Source of the DNA: Moniliella sp. 'wahieum'
Lineage: Eukaryota > Basidiomycota > Moniliellomycetes > Moniliellales > Moniliellaceae
DNA: 64,000 nt
Assembly: GCA_003971905.1 (NCBI GenBank)
Contig: RSEE01000073.1
Coordinates: 286,001 to 350,000 of the forward strand
Direction: 5' to 3'
In this document: positions 34,464 to 45,294 of the stretch, piece after piece
Layout: each line of letters begins with the position of its first letter
Position numbering within the stretch: position 1 is the stretch's first letter
Notes under the pieces: model-generated
Told to the model about the DNA's origin: nothing
The model's input: only the letters and a program-made list of their open reading frames with translations
The model's database searches: none
Made by a program: the position numbers and the translations under genes

Positions 34464-35932
34464 TGTTCCACCACCTACACCACCGGTGCGTTTTTTCTTT
34501 TTCTCCCTCTCGTCCACGGCCCGCCCACACCATCTGCATCTATACCTACGCATCCTGTTTCTTTCGTTCACCCAGACAAGTACATACGCGCCCTCTGTGC
34601 TCTCATGCTACACATTTTCATCCTGGTGCCCTCCGGTTCTGTATGGTTCGAACACCCTTTGCGAGGGAGCGCGGACCTGAGCTCTTCTGTCCACGTCTCT
34701 CTTCTTCTCTCTTCCCGAGGCCCTTTTATATACCGTTCCACGCAGCCTCATTGCTTTCCCTCCCTCTGTTCCTGCTCTCATATTACATGCCCCTTCTGCA
34801 CGTACACCTCCTCGTCTCTGCTTTTTCTCGTGCGCCCTACACTCAGCTTCCTCCTGCCCCTTCGGTCGCCGGCGACCCCACATGGCTACCTTCTTCCCCT
34901 GTGAGTCTTCCCACCTGCCCAACCGAAATCAATTCAGAAAGTACACTACCAAAACGGGAGCATATCCTGATCTCCACGAGGCGAGCGAGGCCACATTATA
35001 CAGTGTGCATCGAGAGCGTAGCATCGGCAGAGCCGAGGGGACCAAGACGGTTGGTGTCGCGCACATCGTCCCGCCCCATTCTCGTCCTGCCTGTCTTGGG
35101 CAACGGCGGGCCTTACTAGTTACTAGCCTTGCTGGCCCGACTCTTTTCCGCCTGCCCGAGCCAATTCCGGCTGCTGCCAGCCTGCCTGCCCGCCAGGACG
35201 ACCAATTTCAAACTCCCCCCAGTCTCTGCAACAATCCGCCGCGGGTGGAGGCACCCTCTTAGGTAAGCCCTTCCTAACCCTGCAGGCGCATGTCGTTCTC
35301 GGTTGGTTCTTCGGGGCGGGGTATAAAAATTGCTTCTGTGGCTGCCGTTTTTCCTTCCCACCACCGCCTCTCCCTTGCTCTGCCACCCCTTCTCCGTCCT
35401 TTCTTTTTGCCAAGGTCGGGGCAGGGGGGTACAGCTACGACCTCCTTCTCGACACCCGTACCTTGGACCGCCCTCTTTCCCTCTTTTCTTCAGGCGCTGT
35501 GTCGCCTCGCTGCTGCTGTGTGAGTATCGCGTCCTTGCCATCCAACGGGATGACAAACTTATCTCAGCTCACACCTAGTAGTAGAATAGGACTACTGCTA
35601 TGTGGAGAACCTACGTGGAACACCTGACTTGTTCTCCCTTCCAATGGCTCCTGCTTGGGCATCCCCGCTTACCATTTCTTGCCTTTTGCTTCGTACCAGG
35701 TATCCCCGCTTCCATGTTTGCTCCCTGGCAAATCTCTTAGGCCCCTCCCCTCGTTTCGGTTGTTGGTTGGACGTCGGGTACGTACGCTTTCTCGCTGACA
35801 TGCATTCTGACCGGTTTGGCCCTTGCTATTTTGAGGATACATCCTTCCCTGCCCGCTAGTAGGCCTGCACGGCTCCACGCACCCTTGAATAGCTGTTCTC
35901 TTCCCCAGTTTGTACGTCAAGGTGCCACAACT
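34464..35932. other. 3' flank and pyrimidine-rich spacer, no supported gene
   Basis: The plus strand is rich in C/T tracts with many chance open frames; none has motifs, a coherent codon pattern or intron signals. Probably untranslated and intergenic sequence. Confidence 0.45.
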
Positions 35933-36274
35933 TTAATGGATGGTCTGACGTGAAGGTTCAAGTGGAACAACTATCAATTCCCTTTTGTTAGAAAGCAGAG
36001 GATAGTAATGGCATGTGTCTGTTACAGAATACCACGGGCGGTGTAACGGTGTGGCCTCCCGGGCGGTGACAACCTCGCCCGACGGGGGCACAAAGGGGAG
36101 CCAGCCCTCTGGCTCGTCAGGCAAGGGGACCAGTCGTAGGCCCGAAGCGCGAGCTTCGTACCCAAGAGACGTCCTCCACTCCGCCTTCCTAGCGATAGCG
36201 TTCCTAAGCTGAGTCCTGGAGAAGGCGGCGCTGAGGGTGGACGTAGGACAAGACGATTGGTCGCTTGCCTCCAT
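35933..36274 (-). CDS. Possible 113-residue protein
   Basis: One uninterrupted frame from an ATG at 36274 (GCATGG context) to a stop at 35933. It has mixed, protein-like composition: SRTQLRNAIARKAEWRTSLG, LRLVPLPDEPEGWLPFVPPS and WYSVTDTCHYYPLLSNKREL. A TATATAAAG sequence lies at 36306-36298, only about 25 bp before the ATG. That is too close for a normal promoter, so translation may start elsewhere or the frame may be the last exon of a longer minus-strand gene. No family is recognised. Confidence 0.3.
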   Translation of the reverse strand: MEASDQSSCPTSTLSAAFSRTQLRNAIARKAEWRTSLGYEARASGLRLVPLPDEPEGWLPFVPPSGEVVTAREATPLHRPWYSVTDTCHYYPLLSNKRELIVVPLEPSRQTIH

Positions 36275-37138
36275 GCATTCTTAGTACAGAGCGGGTCTTT
36301 ATATAGGCAAGTCGAACGCCGAGATGACCGAGACGAGGCTCCAGATGGCCAACTCGATTGGGGCGATGGCAGGGGCAGGCGTGGCAGGGAGGCGCACGGC
36401 GATGGGGCAGATGCGCAAGCAGAGAAGGATGAGAAGGAGGCCAGAGCGGGTGCACAAACGGGTGGACTGGAGGCGGAGCAGAGGGAGGGTGAGTGGAAGG
36501 CCGGAAGTAGGCTCGCAGAAACACGGGAGGGAGAGAAAGAAGGCGTAGATTGGGGGGGGACGAGGCAACTGAGCTTGAGGCGGCAGGCACCCCCGCCTGC
36601 AAACAGGGCCAGACGCAGTCCAGATGCCCGACAGACGACCCGTCAGATGCCCGACAGACGACCCGTTGGCGTTGGGGATGGCAGCGACGGCGGCCCAGAT
36701 GGGGGTGGCGGCGGTGAGGAAGGACGGCAGTCAGTGCGGCAGCGCAGTGGAGACGAGGTGGTGGGGGAGCAACAAGGGACACTCCGCCACGCTGCCGACC
36801 CAAGCGCTCGATGGCACGAAGGCTCACACATCACTGATGCGTCCCCCCACCGCAGCCACCACACACAGGCGCCGTGCGGTGGTTAACACACGGACCCACG
36901 AACGTAATGTTCTTGGCCCGCTGGTCGTAACCAAAAACGACCACCCCTGCTCCATAGCAAGTCGCCTGACACTCGTTCCTGTTTTTTCCCGGGCACATCG
37001 CGTTCAAAAGCTGGAGTGACCAGTTACTGTTTCACGCTTGTCACGAACACGATGGGGCAGGCGATGAGGCTAGGCAAGTTCGACGAAATAGCATTTGGAT
37101 GGTGCATTTTGTTCTGCGAGGATCAACGCCTGATGGTC
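36275..37138. other. Spacer; 21-23-bp direct duplication at about 36620-36665
   Basis: A CAGATGCCCGACAGACGACC unit occurs twice in tandem near 36621-36663. On the minus strand, hydrophobic frames around 36300-36760 (AIAPIELAIWSLVSVISAFD) could be membrane segments, but stops and frame changes prevent a model. Confidence 0.4.
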
Positions 37139-38382
37139 CTACTTGTTCTCAATGGAAGACTCGACCTGGATTTCAGGGTCGTTAAATTCAGAATCCGCCT
37201 CATGAAGTGCGTGGCCAAACCATGGGGCGTTTAGCCACGACTCGGCACCGGTGTAGATGAAAGCATCGTAAATGAAAGCGCCAAACATCCACCCGACGTA
37301 GGGCCAAGGATTGGGGTCCAGATCCAGTACCATGCGTTCCGAGTCCAGAGGACGTGTTTGGGGTAGCCCACCATCGACATTGCCACACGAGCACCAAAGT
37401 CGCGCGCTGGGTTGAAGCAAAACTCTGTCTGCCATCCGATTGCCGTAGCAAGTCCGATCAGTACGAAGGAAAGCACCCATGGCGCCATTCCATTGGGAAG
37501 CGGGTTGTTCCCAGAGTCACCGACAGCTAAGACCGCCATCATCAGAATCATCGTGCCAAAGCACTCGTTCCACCAAGTACTAATCCGCGTGCTAGGCGTC
37601 TCCAGCCAATTGCCCGCAGGGAATGAGACGAAGCTCAATGCCGTCTTCTCCGTCTGCTCTGGATCGACCATCCGAATGGGGTTGCAGTAGATACTGTAGG
37701 TGACCAAAGCACCGAGGATGCTACCGAGCACGTGGGCAGCACAGTACACAGGTACTTTTTTCCAGGGAAACTTGCGAAAAATAGCCATGGCGAGGGTGAC
37801 GACTAAGCGCATGATAGTATAGAGATAAGGTCAGTTGATGGACTCCCGAGAAAAATGGGATTACAGTACACGTACCGGGATTGATGTGACCACCTGAAAT
37901 CCCACCTGAGATCCAGGCACCTAGCCCAAGTCCCACACCCACGCAATAGAGTCACTAAGCCAGTTGCCCTTGGCACTATCGTTGCCAAGCAATGCCGCCG
38001 ACACATTGACTTGGCAGTTCACCGCTGTACCAAAGAAGACAAGGATAAATATGCCAAGGCACTCCGCAAATGGCTCACGCAAGTGCCAGTGAATGCGCGC
38101 CCACGGGTTAGGAAATACCAAGCTTTCTCCGTGCAACAGTACGTGATCTTTAATTTCATTGTCAATAGCCGGAACAGCAGTGACAGCACCATCTTCACGG
38201 ACTGCATTTCGTGTTTCAAGGCCAACAGCATGCTGCTCATGGTGCAAGGTAAAGTTGTCACCGTGGGCCGTGAGTTGGCTAATTAGTTTTGCTTCGATCT
38301 GCTCCAGGGCATGCTGGACCTCGCTGCGGATCATGACCTGCAGCTGGTGGAGAAATTGCTCGTTGCCCGACGAATCGTTCAT
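37139..38382 (-). CDS. Aquaglyceroporin (MIP family)
   Basis: Membrane channel for glycerol and/or water. The ATG at 38382 opens an amphipathic cytoplasmic N-terminus (MIRSEVQHALEQIEAKLISQ). The channel begins at WHLREPFAECLGIFILVFFG. The first half-helix reads SGGISGGHINP and is split by an intron (37875-37803, 73 bp, GTACGT, CTGAC branch, GCTTAG). The spliced codon gives NPV rather than NPA. The second motif is canonical: CFNPARDFGARV, and the Asp after NPAR marks glycerol facilitators. FRKFPWKKVPVYCAAHVLGS and WNECFGTMILMMAVLAVGDS are typical, and GWMFGAFIYDAFIYTGAESW is the last helix. One base is missing at about 37940 (before GVGLGLGAW) and another at about 37303. The C-terminus ends in an acidic EIQVESSIENK. 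Osmotic or glycerol homeostasis is the likely role. Confidence 0.92.
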
Positions 38383-39174
38383 TGGAAAGGTAGAAGAATA
38401 CGGCCGAAGAGCTGGGAAAGGAATCGTAGATGGGGAAGATTAGAAAAGAGGAGCTGGTGTTGTCTGCTTTTATACCACTACGTGGGTCCAATATTGCAGT
38501 CATTATAGAAAGGCAAAGACTGGACTGAAAGAGATGACAAAGTTCGCAATTACCCAGCAGTTGGATCAAATATCGTACCGACCGGTGCAAAAAAAAGCCC
38601 CGCTCTTATATCTCTAACGAGAGGACCACCGGGCCTACGGCCCGGCTTGGTCCCGTCCTTGCTGTGCAGAGCTGAGTGAATCTGGGTTGATGCATGATGC
38701 ATGATGCTTGTGTTTGGAAGTTGCTACGAAGCTGAGGCGCTGAGTAGGGTGAGTTGAGGCTAAAATGGGCGAAAGACGCGGCGCTGGTACGCAACCAAGG
38801 CGCTGTATACTTTACCTGCGCGTCCGGTTGGGCTCGCACAAAACGGAAACCACTCTGTGTTAGAAAAAGAAGATGAGACGCTATCACGGTCGAGGGCAGA
38901 GGTAGGGGCCACCTCTGGGCCCACTCTTTGTATACGAAGCCGTGTCCAAGTACAAAACAGGCTCGGAACTTGAGGCCTGAGGCTCAGGCCTGAGGGCCTG
39001 ACCGGCTGTGACCGACTAATATCAACCGAACGGCAGTGATGCTAGTGATGCGTGATGCGGTCGTGCGACGGGCTGAGTTGCAACGTTACGTCAGCTAAGA
39101 ATTTGGCGTGCCCAGCAACAGCTCTCCTTCCCAAGAAGAAGCGCGTCCCGGCCACCACCACCATCTGCCGCGTA
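38383..39174. other. Divergent spacer between aquaporin and bL12m
   Basis: The two genes diverge from here. A block at about 38610-38655 (GAGGACCACCGGGCCTACGGCCC) resembles 8118-8152. ATGCAT-G units lie at 38688-38704. No gene is supported. Confidence 0.5.
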
Positions 39175-39803
39175 ATGGTGTTTGCTGTTCTGCCCCGTGC
39201 TGGTGTGCGTGCCGTAGCGCGTGTGCCAGCTGCGCCCAGGTGGCAGGCTCGCAGCTTTTCTGTCTCAGCCGTGCGAGCCACCGCGACGCCTGCGGCGCCG
39301 GCCAAGCCGAGCGGTCCCGTGGACCCCAAGTTGGTCGCTATTGTGGATCAAGTGGAGAAGCTGACGCTCTTGGAGGCTTCGTCGCTCGTCACGCTCCTCA
39401 AGGTGCGTCCTGTGTTTGGAGTCAGAGTGTGCGATGCGATGTGCATGCGACTAACCCTCCCCCCCTACAGGAGCGGCTGAACATCACCGATATTGCGATG
39501 CCAGTCGCGGCAGCAGCGCCCGGTGCCGGTGCCGCCGCCGCCCCTGCCGAGGAGGCCGAGGCGGAAGAGAAGCCCAAGGAGAAGACAATATTTGCCATCA
39601 AGCTCAAGGGATTGAAAGATGGTGGCGCCAAGGCCAAGGTGATTAAGGAAGTTAAAGCCCTCAATTCCACCATGTCCCTGGTGGAGGCCAAGAAATTTGT
39701 GGAAAGTGCGCCCCAAATCCTCAAGGACAATGTGCCCAAAGAAGATGCCGAGAAGATCATTGCCGCTATCGAAAAGGCTGGAGGTGAAGCAGAAATGGTG
39801 TAA
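39175..39803 (+). CDS. MRPL12: Mitochondrial large-subunit ribosomal protein bL12m (L7/L12)
   Basis: Stalk protein that recruits translation factors to the mitochondrial ribosome. The ATG at 39175 opens a basic, acid-free presequence (about residues 1-36: MVFAVLPRAGVRAVARVPAA onward). Then come VDPKLVAIVDQVEKLTLLEA (dimerisation domain), an Ala-rich hinge and the C-terminal domain FAIKLKGLKDGGAKAKVIKE, LVEAKKFVESAPQILKDNVP and AEKIIAAIEKAGGEAE. An intron (39403-39470, 68 bp, GTGCGT, GACTAAC branch, CTACAG) interrupts after LLK in phase 0. The product is 186 residues, normal for the family. Unlike most genes here, the frame is intact throughout. Confidence 0.96.
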
Positions 39804-39810
39804 GCAGACT

Positions 39811-39842
39811 GCGTGCGATGCGATGCGATGCGATGCGATGCG
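39811..39842. repeat. Pentamer microsatellite (TGCGA)n
   Basis: About five perfect TGCGA units start just after the bL12m stop codon. Confidence 0.9.
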
Positions 39843-40681
39843 GCTTGTGCCAATGGATCAGAAGCGTACTTCTCTTCTCTGTGGGTCTAGCTACGACCTT
39901 GAACCCATCCAGCAATCCACCTTCTTGTCTTGGATCTGCCCAAGAAACACGCCCGGCTGCCCCACCCTTTCCGCCTGAACTGAGTAGGATGGGTACCGGG
40001 TGCGGCTCAGGAGTTGGCTCGCGCTCGAGTTGCTCCCGTATCCTACCATACGCTCACCCCATTGCATCTATGCCCAGATCGACCCCAGCACGCGGTAGCT
40101 CTGTAGGTGAAAAGAATTGGGTTGAGAAGTCTGAATGGAAAGGTGACATGGCGACGACCGGTGAGGCAGGGCACCACCTGGGTCGTCGCCATACCCTCTC
40201 AAAGGTTCCGAGCTTGGGCGAAACGTACTCCAAGCTTGGGCGAAACGTACTCCAACTCAACCACTCAGCCAGAACCGCCTGCGATAATGGGTCGTTGCTT
40301 CCTTACCCTTCTTTTCGGTCCCTGCCCCAACCCCCCTATCGAGCCCTCAAGTGATCGTTGACCACAGCAGCAGCAGGGCGTTCTCCTTCTTAATGTGCAT
40401 TGGCATCTAGGATGATTAGTTGTTGCGTGTGTGGGTTCGGTTGTGTTACCAACACCATACGGCTTGTTCTACCGCATGCCCTAGTCGGTGGCCAGGGAGC
40501 ACCTGGACCAACGAGCGGTGCTGATCAATGCTGGAATAGAGGACACAAGAGGGCAGCGAAAAGGAGGGCTGGCGCGCGCAGCATCGCAGAGAGGAGCCCG
40601 GGTGCACATCCAGCTGTGGGGAGCAGCAGTTGCTGCTTGGTCAGTGGGTGGTGGTGCGAGGCCAGCTGGACTGGATCTACT
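39843..40681. other. Spacer with 22-bp direct duplication
   Basis: AGCTTGGGCGAAACGTACTC plus CA is duplicated at 40211-40232 and 40233-40254. No gene is supported. Confidence 0.5.
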
Positions 40682-40905
40682 TGATGAGACCTGGAGTCCA
40701 GATGGTCCTCGAGGGTGATGCAATCGCACTAGTGGTGGTGGTGGTGGTAGTCTAAGCCAACCAGCAACGCTTACTGAGGATCATCAAGCAGCGAGTCGCC
40801 GCCAGAGGCTAAGCTGCGGAACAAGGAAAAACAGGAGAGAGAAAAACAACGGAACTCCTAGGCCTGAGGAGGAACTGAAGGGACATTGGCCAAAGCACGA
40901 GCCAC
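40682..40905 (-). repeat. Dispersed repeat C, copy 2
   Basis: The reverse complement matches 9051-9269, including the GGCCAATGTCCCTTCAGTTC and GTGCGATTGCATCACC blocks. It carries an extra CCA trinucleotide run where the first copy has a shorter one. Confidence 0.8.
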
Positions 40906-42608
40906 TTGGCTCAACACTACTTGAGGCCAATCGCAGGCTTTGGCCTAATAAGCCGAAAGGGGGGCTGCACGTGATGCAGCATGGGATGGGTGATGGGGAT
41001 GGCGATCCATGATCGATGGGGTGGATGATATGAAAGTTGAAACGAGGGTTTTTCCGCGGTGGATCTTTGGTCGTCGGCGTTTTCGCGATATAATCTGGTG
41101 GTGATCGATGATCGAAGATCGTTGATGGATGATCGATGATGTTCTGTTTTCCGCGTCATCGATGTGAGAGGGTAGTGCTAGGCGATGGCCGTCATCGTCA
41201 TATCGGTGATGCTCGCTTCGTTGGGCGGCAGGGTTCCGTTCGCACGCTGGCTCCATCTGCTTGGTGTCTCCATCACTAGCATCAGTCTCCTTCCCTTCAG
41301 AGTGGGCTTCAACGTCATGTGGCTCACGCTCACTACTTTGCCTTGGTGCTTCAAGTTTTATGGGGTTTGTCGGCAAGGTGCTCTGTAGCAGATTGTGCTC
41401 CCAAAAGGTGCAACGCTAACGGCAATTGAAGCGGTCGAGATATAGAGAAGAGCGTGACCGGCGACCATAGCGAGACACCCACCATCAGCGCATCAGCGGC
41501 CCCCGTAGGGTTATATACATGCGAGCTATGCTGTGCGCAGTGGCTGGTGGCCGCAGCTAGACGCCGACTGCAGGCCACCGGCCGCCAGAGCTAAGCCGGA
41601 AATCTTTCAGCCAAGGGTTGAACGTTACGATTTTAACGTTGCCATTTACCTTGAAGCTTGAAGCTTGACTAGCTTTTGAACACGTTGCCTGTTGCATGCT
41701 AACGTGGTAGCGTTATAAACGTCAACACGTTGCCTACTGTGCTGAGGGCATTGGCTGAGGCCGGCGCTGAGGCGCTGAGGGCTGCGGCCTGGGAGCTTGA
41801 GGCTGCTCAAGCGCCAGGGCTGGGGGTCTGAGGGCAGAGGGCCTGAAGCCTGAAGGTGACTATGACTTTGGGGGCGGCCGCGGGGGGGGGGAGGCGGCGA
41901 TGTGGTGGCCTTGGTGGGCGGTGGGGCTGACTAGGAGGGACGCGAGCGTGCCTGGTGGCTGGGGAGCGATGTGGGATATGCTTCGCTCTGTGGGCTGCTG
42001 GCATGCTGGTGTTGGGAGTGCGTGTTAAAGGCGGGGGTACGTAGTGCGTGTGCGGTGATGAGGGCGGGCCCAGGCGGCACAATGGGCAGTGGCGAGGAGT
42101 GGGTACATGCAGGCGGCGGTGGGTCAGTGTGGCCATGGGCTGTCAGTTGGGTCCTCAGCCTGTGCCATCATGCATCCGTTGCATCCGTGCATCAGCAGCA
42201 TTGCAATCAGCCATCCCCCATCCCCATCAGATCGATCGACTGATACGCCGTCTCAGTACCCACCCAGTACTCACCATCCCGCCGGTGGGGGCGCATGCGT
42301 AGCACGGGGGCAGTGTGCGCAGTTGCAATGTTGCAGCACATGCACGGCCCAGTGGGCGCGGTGGGCCGGCAATTGCCCCACCTCTTGCCTCGCACCGTGG
42401 CCATCGAATCGCCCACCCGCCCTCCCAGCTGCCCAGCCACCCCCACCATCCCCACCACTCTCTCCCCCATCCACGCCGTCCACACCATGCCCCTTGCCCT
42501 CGCTGCGTCGGTGCCCAGCCCAGATGGGCGCCTGCTCGCCCACTCTGCAGCCCCTTGCCCATCTAGGCAGCTCACCCCAGCCCCCCCGCTGCCGACACGC
42601 CGCTTGGA
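40906..42608. other. Spacer with GATCGAT-type repeats, no supported gene
   Basis: ATCGAT-based units occur at about 41000-41140 and AAGCTT-G at 41652-41667. From about 42370 the plus strand turns C-rich toward the zinc-finger gene. The open frames have no recognised motifs. Confidence 0.45.
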
Positions 42609-45294
42609 ATGGACACCCCTCGCGGCTCCTGCCCCGAGCACACCACCAACGAGCCTGCACTCGTCGCTCTCAAGCGCACCCCATCGTCTGACCACCCAGA
42701 CGGCGCTGCAGCTCAGCGACCCACGTCCCATCCGAGTCGGTCCGTCATCCCGAGACGCAGCAGAGTGAGGGTATGTCTATACTCCACCGTCGTTCTTGCC
42801 CATTTGAGGAGGATGCTTGAGCCAGATGATTGACATTCCTGCTTAGACCAGCGCTTCCCAACACTCTTTCTACTTTCCTCCAAGCCTCTTTCCCGAAGAT
42901 GTGCTGCCCAACTCCCCTTCTCGACTGGGTGACTTTGCGGATGCCTTCCGCTCCTATCCTTCCACACCGCCCGTCGGGACTCGCATTCGGATGTTGATGC
43001 TGAAGCTGAAGCTGACGTTCCCACCCCCGAAACGCCAGCAGCACCAGGGTTCCCTGATGTCACCGCGCCGTTTGGGCGGGTCCACTTTGCGATGGAGTTC
43101 GACGAGCTTAAGCCATTTGAGTTGACCCCTGCCGAAGACTTGCAAGATAAGGACGACAAGTCCCACCTTAAAACGGACGTGAAACCTTCGTCCGAAAATG
43201 CCCATAACCTACCGCTCTTCCGTTACAGCAAGCGACGCTATCTTCTGCTCATGGCTGCAAGTAGCGAGCAGCGTGCGCAACAGAAGGCTCATCAGGACGT
43301 TCATTCAGAACGCGAAACGTCGCAGATCCCACCGTCAGTTCCTCCCTTTTTGATTCCTCCTTCTCCAGCTTGGAGACGAGTGGCAACAAAAAAAGTCTAC
43401 CCATGCCGGACAGCCCATCCATATCCCCAGTGGAGTCATATCGGGTCACGGATGAGGCCGCTTCCCTTTGGGATCCAGTACCATCGGCGTTGTGCCAGAG
43501 ACCATGCAAAGCCCATTGAGAAAGCGACGGGGGGTGAATTGGAGGGAAGCACGTGGCTTCCGGACCTGCGCTCCCAGTTGAGCCAGCCCGACATCCCCCT
43601 CCCCTGCAGCCAACTTGGCTTCGCCCTTGACTCAGCAGGCCCCACCACTGCCTTCTCCGGTCCAGCCGCAGGCTTCTACGTTAGGTGGATCAGGTGCCTC
43701 CGGGCCACATGGCCACTTGCGTTCCCACTCAATGCCTTTCTTCTCCACACCGTACCCTTTCTTTTCCAACTCACCGGCACCCATCGTGGATTTGGCCACG
43801 TTGGCTTCGCTTCCGGATGGGGTGCCCAATCTGTGGCCTCTCTTGGTAACCCGTGCCGTCCAGATCGATCGCGAATGCGCCTATTCCATTGTCCCCGACA
43901 ACTAGGCATTCACCAGAGCAGCGCGCGAGCTCGCATTTGGTCTTGACCCGTCTGGCTCGAGGAAATCTTCTGCGCCAGAAGGGATTCCAAGGATGCCCAA
44001 CGGTGCCTCAGACACACATTCATTCATTTCGCCGGGCACATTCCGTGCTCTGCCTCGTGGCGAGCCCGCCGTCTCGCCTTCTGGGCCAGTTTCCTCCACT
44101 GGATCTGCCCTTAGCCAGTCACCCCAACGGGATCAATCGTGCACAAGCCCCGACCGTGCTTCCCGCTCCAGCACCCCGCAGCCCATGTGTCGTCCAACGG
44201 TACCACCCCGACGGTGCCGATGGGGCGGGTCCCTCTTCGTTTCCTTGCACTTCCTGCCATATGGTTCTCCACAACGCAAGGAGTGTTGGAGCACAGGCGT
44301 TGCATGCGACGAAGGCTGTCTCACCCGTTGCTCTGCCCGCTTCTGTGCATACAACAGAGGACGCCCCAGCCTCTTTACTGATCTCGATCGCAGAGGGCAC
44401 GCCAGTAGCGCAAGAGACGCGTCGAAGCGAGCTGCCCTTGAGCCCAGGTGTGCATGGGCATGCTGCCAGCAGCGCCGGGAGCAAGGAGGCCAGCACTGTC
44501 AAACGCGGGGGGCGCGGGAAACAAGAGGAAAGCAAGTCGGCAGGGGAGCGGACCCACGTATGCTCGAGCTGCACCAAATCCTTTACGCGTCGTTCGGACT
44601 TGGCGCGTCACTTGCGCATCCACTCGCGAACGAACGTCCGTTTGCGTGCGACTATCCCGGCTGCCACAAATCCTTTATCCAGCGATCGGCTCTGACCGTG
44701 CACACGCGTGTCCACACGGGAGAGCGGCCGCACCAGTGTCTGGGGACGGCTGTGGTAAAAGCTTCAGCGACTCGTCTTCTCTTGCGCGGCATCGCCGTAC
44801 CCACTCGGGCAAACGTCCCCACTGCTGCGCTTTCCCCGGCTGCAACAAACGCTTCACTCGTCGCACCACCCTCAACCGTCACGTGCACCAGCATCAAGAC
44901 CGTCTGATGGAGATGGGACTGACGATCGACGCTGCTTGCCCCTGAGTTCCCGGAAGAGGAGGACGGAGGAGAGGGGAGAAGCATCGACGAAGAGGGATGC
45001 GGAAGAGGACTGAGGACTAGCTTCTCGGTAGAAAATACGAGCCGCCGTCATTCGCGCTCCTCTTCTTCCTCTCACCGCGACGGCCCTGTTACCAAACGGC
45101 CTCGTCTGTCCGGGTTCACTGGCCCTGCTACCACTGCCACCACGACTGCAATGCCCTTTCCCGGTACTGCTGCCGCCGCCAAAAGCACTTCACCTTCGTT
45201 GGACCACCGCATTCCTTCTGAAGCAGAGGCCGCACGAGTGCTACTGGAAACCGCGCAAGCCGCCCCTTCCCTCGCCATTGAGCCGGCGGCTTGA
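42609..45294 (+). CDS. C2H2 zinc-finger transcription factor
   Basis: Nuclear DNA-binding protein. A likely ATG at 42609 ([16 protein letters not shown]) leads to an intron at 42771-42846 (GTATGT, GATTGAC branch, GCTTAG). A long Ser/Pro-rich region includes [20 protein letters not shown] and [13 protein letters not shown]. Four C2H2 fingers lie at about 44545-44905: [40 protein letters not shown], a degenerate-start [21 protein letters not shown], and [20 protein letters not shown] ending in H-Q-H. Fingers 1-2 and 2-3 are each separated by a one-base shift. A stop at 44943-44945 may itself be a shift artefact, because a Ser-rich, NLS-bearing frame (VTKRPRLSG) continues to TGA at 45292-45294. 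At least six shifts are needed overall, so the boundaries are approximate. Confidence 0.8.

Noticed and set aside
36296-36306. TATATAAAG as the promoter of the 113-residue minus frame
   Set aside because: Only about 25 bp separate it from the ATG, too little for a normal start site and leader.
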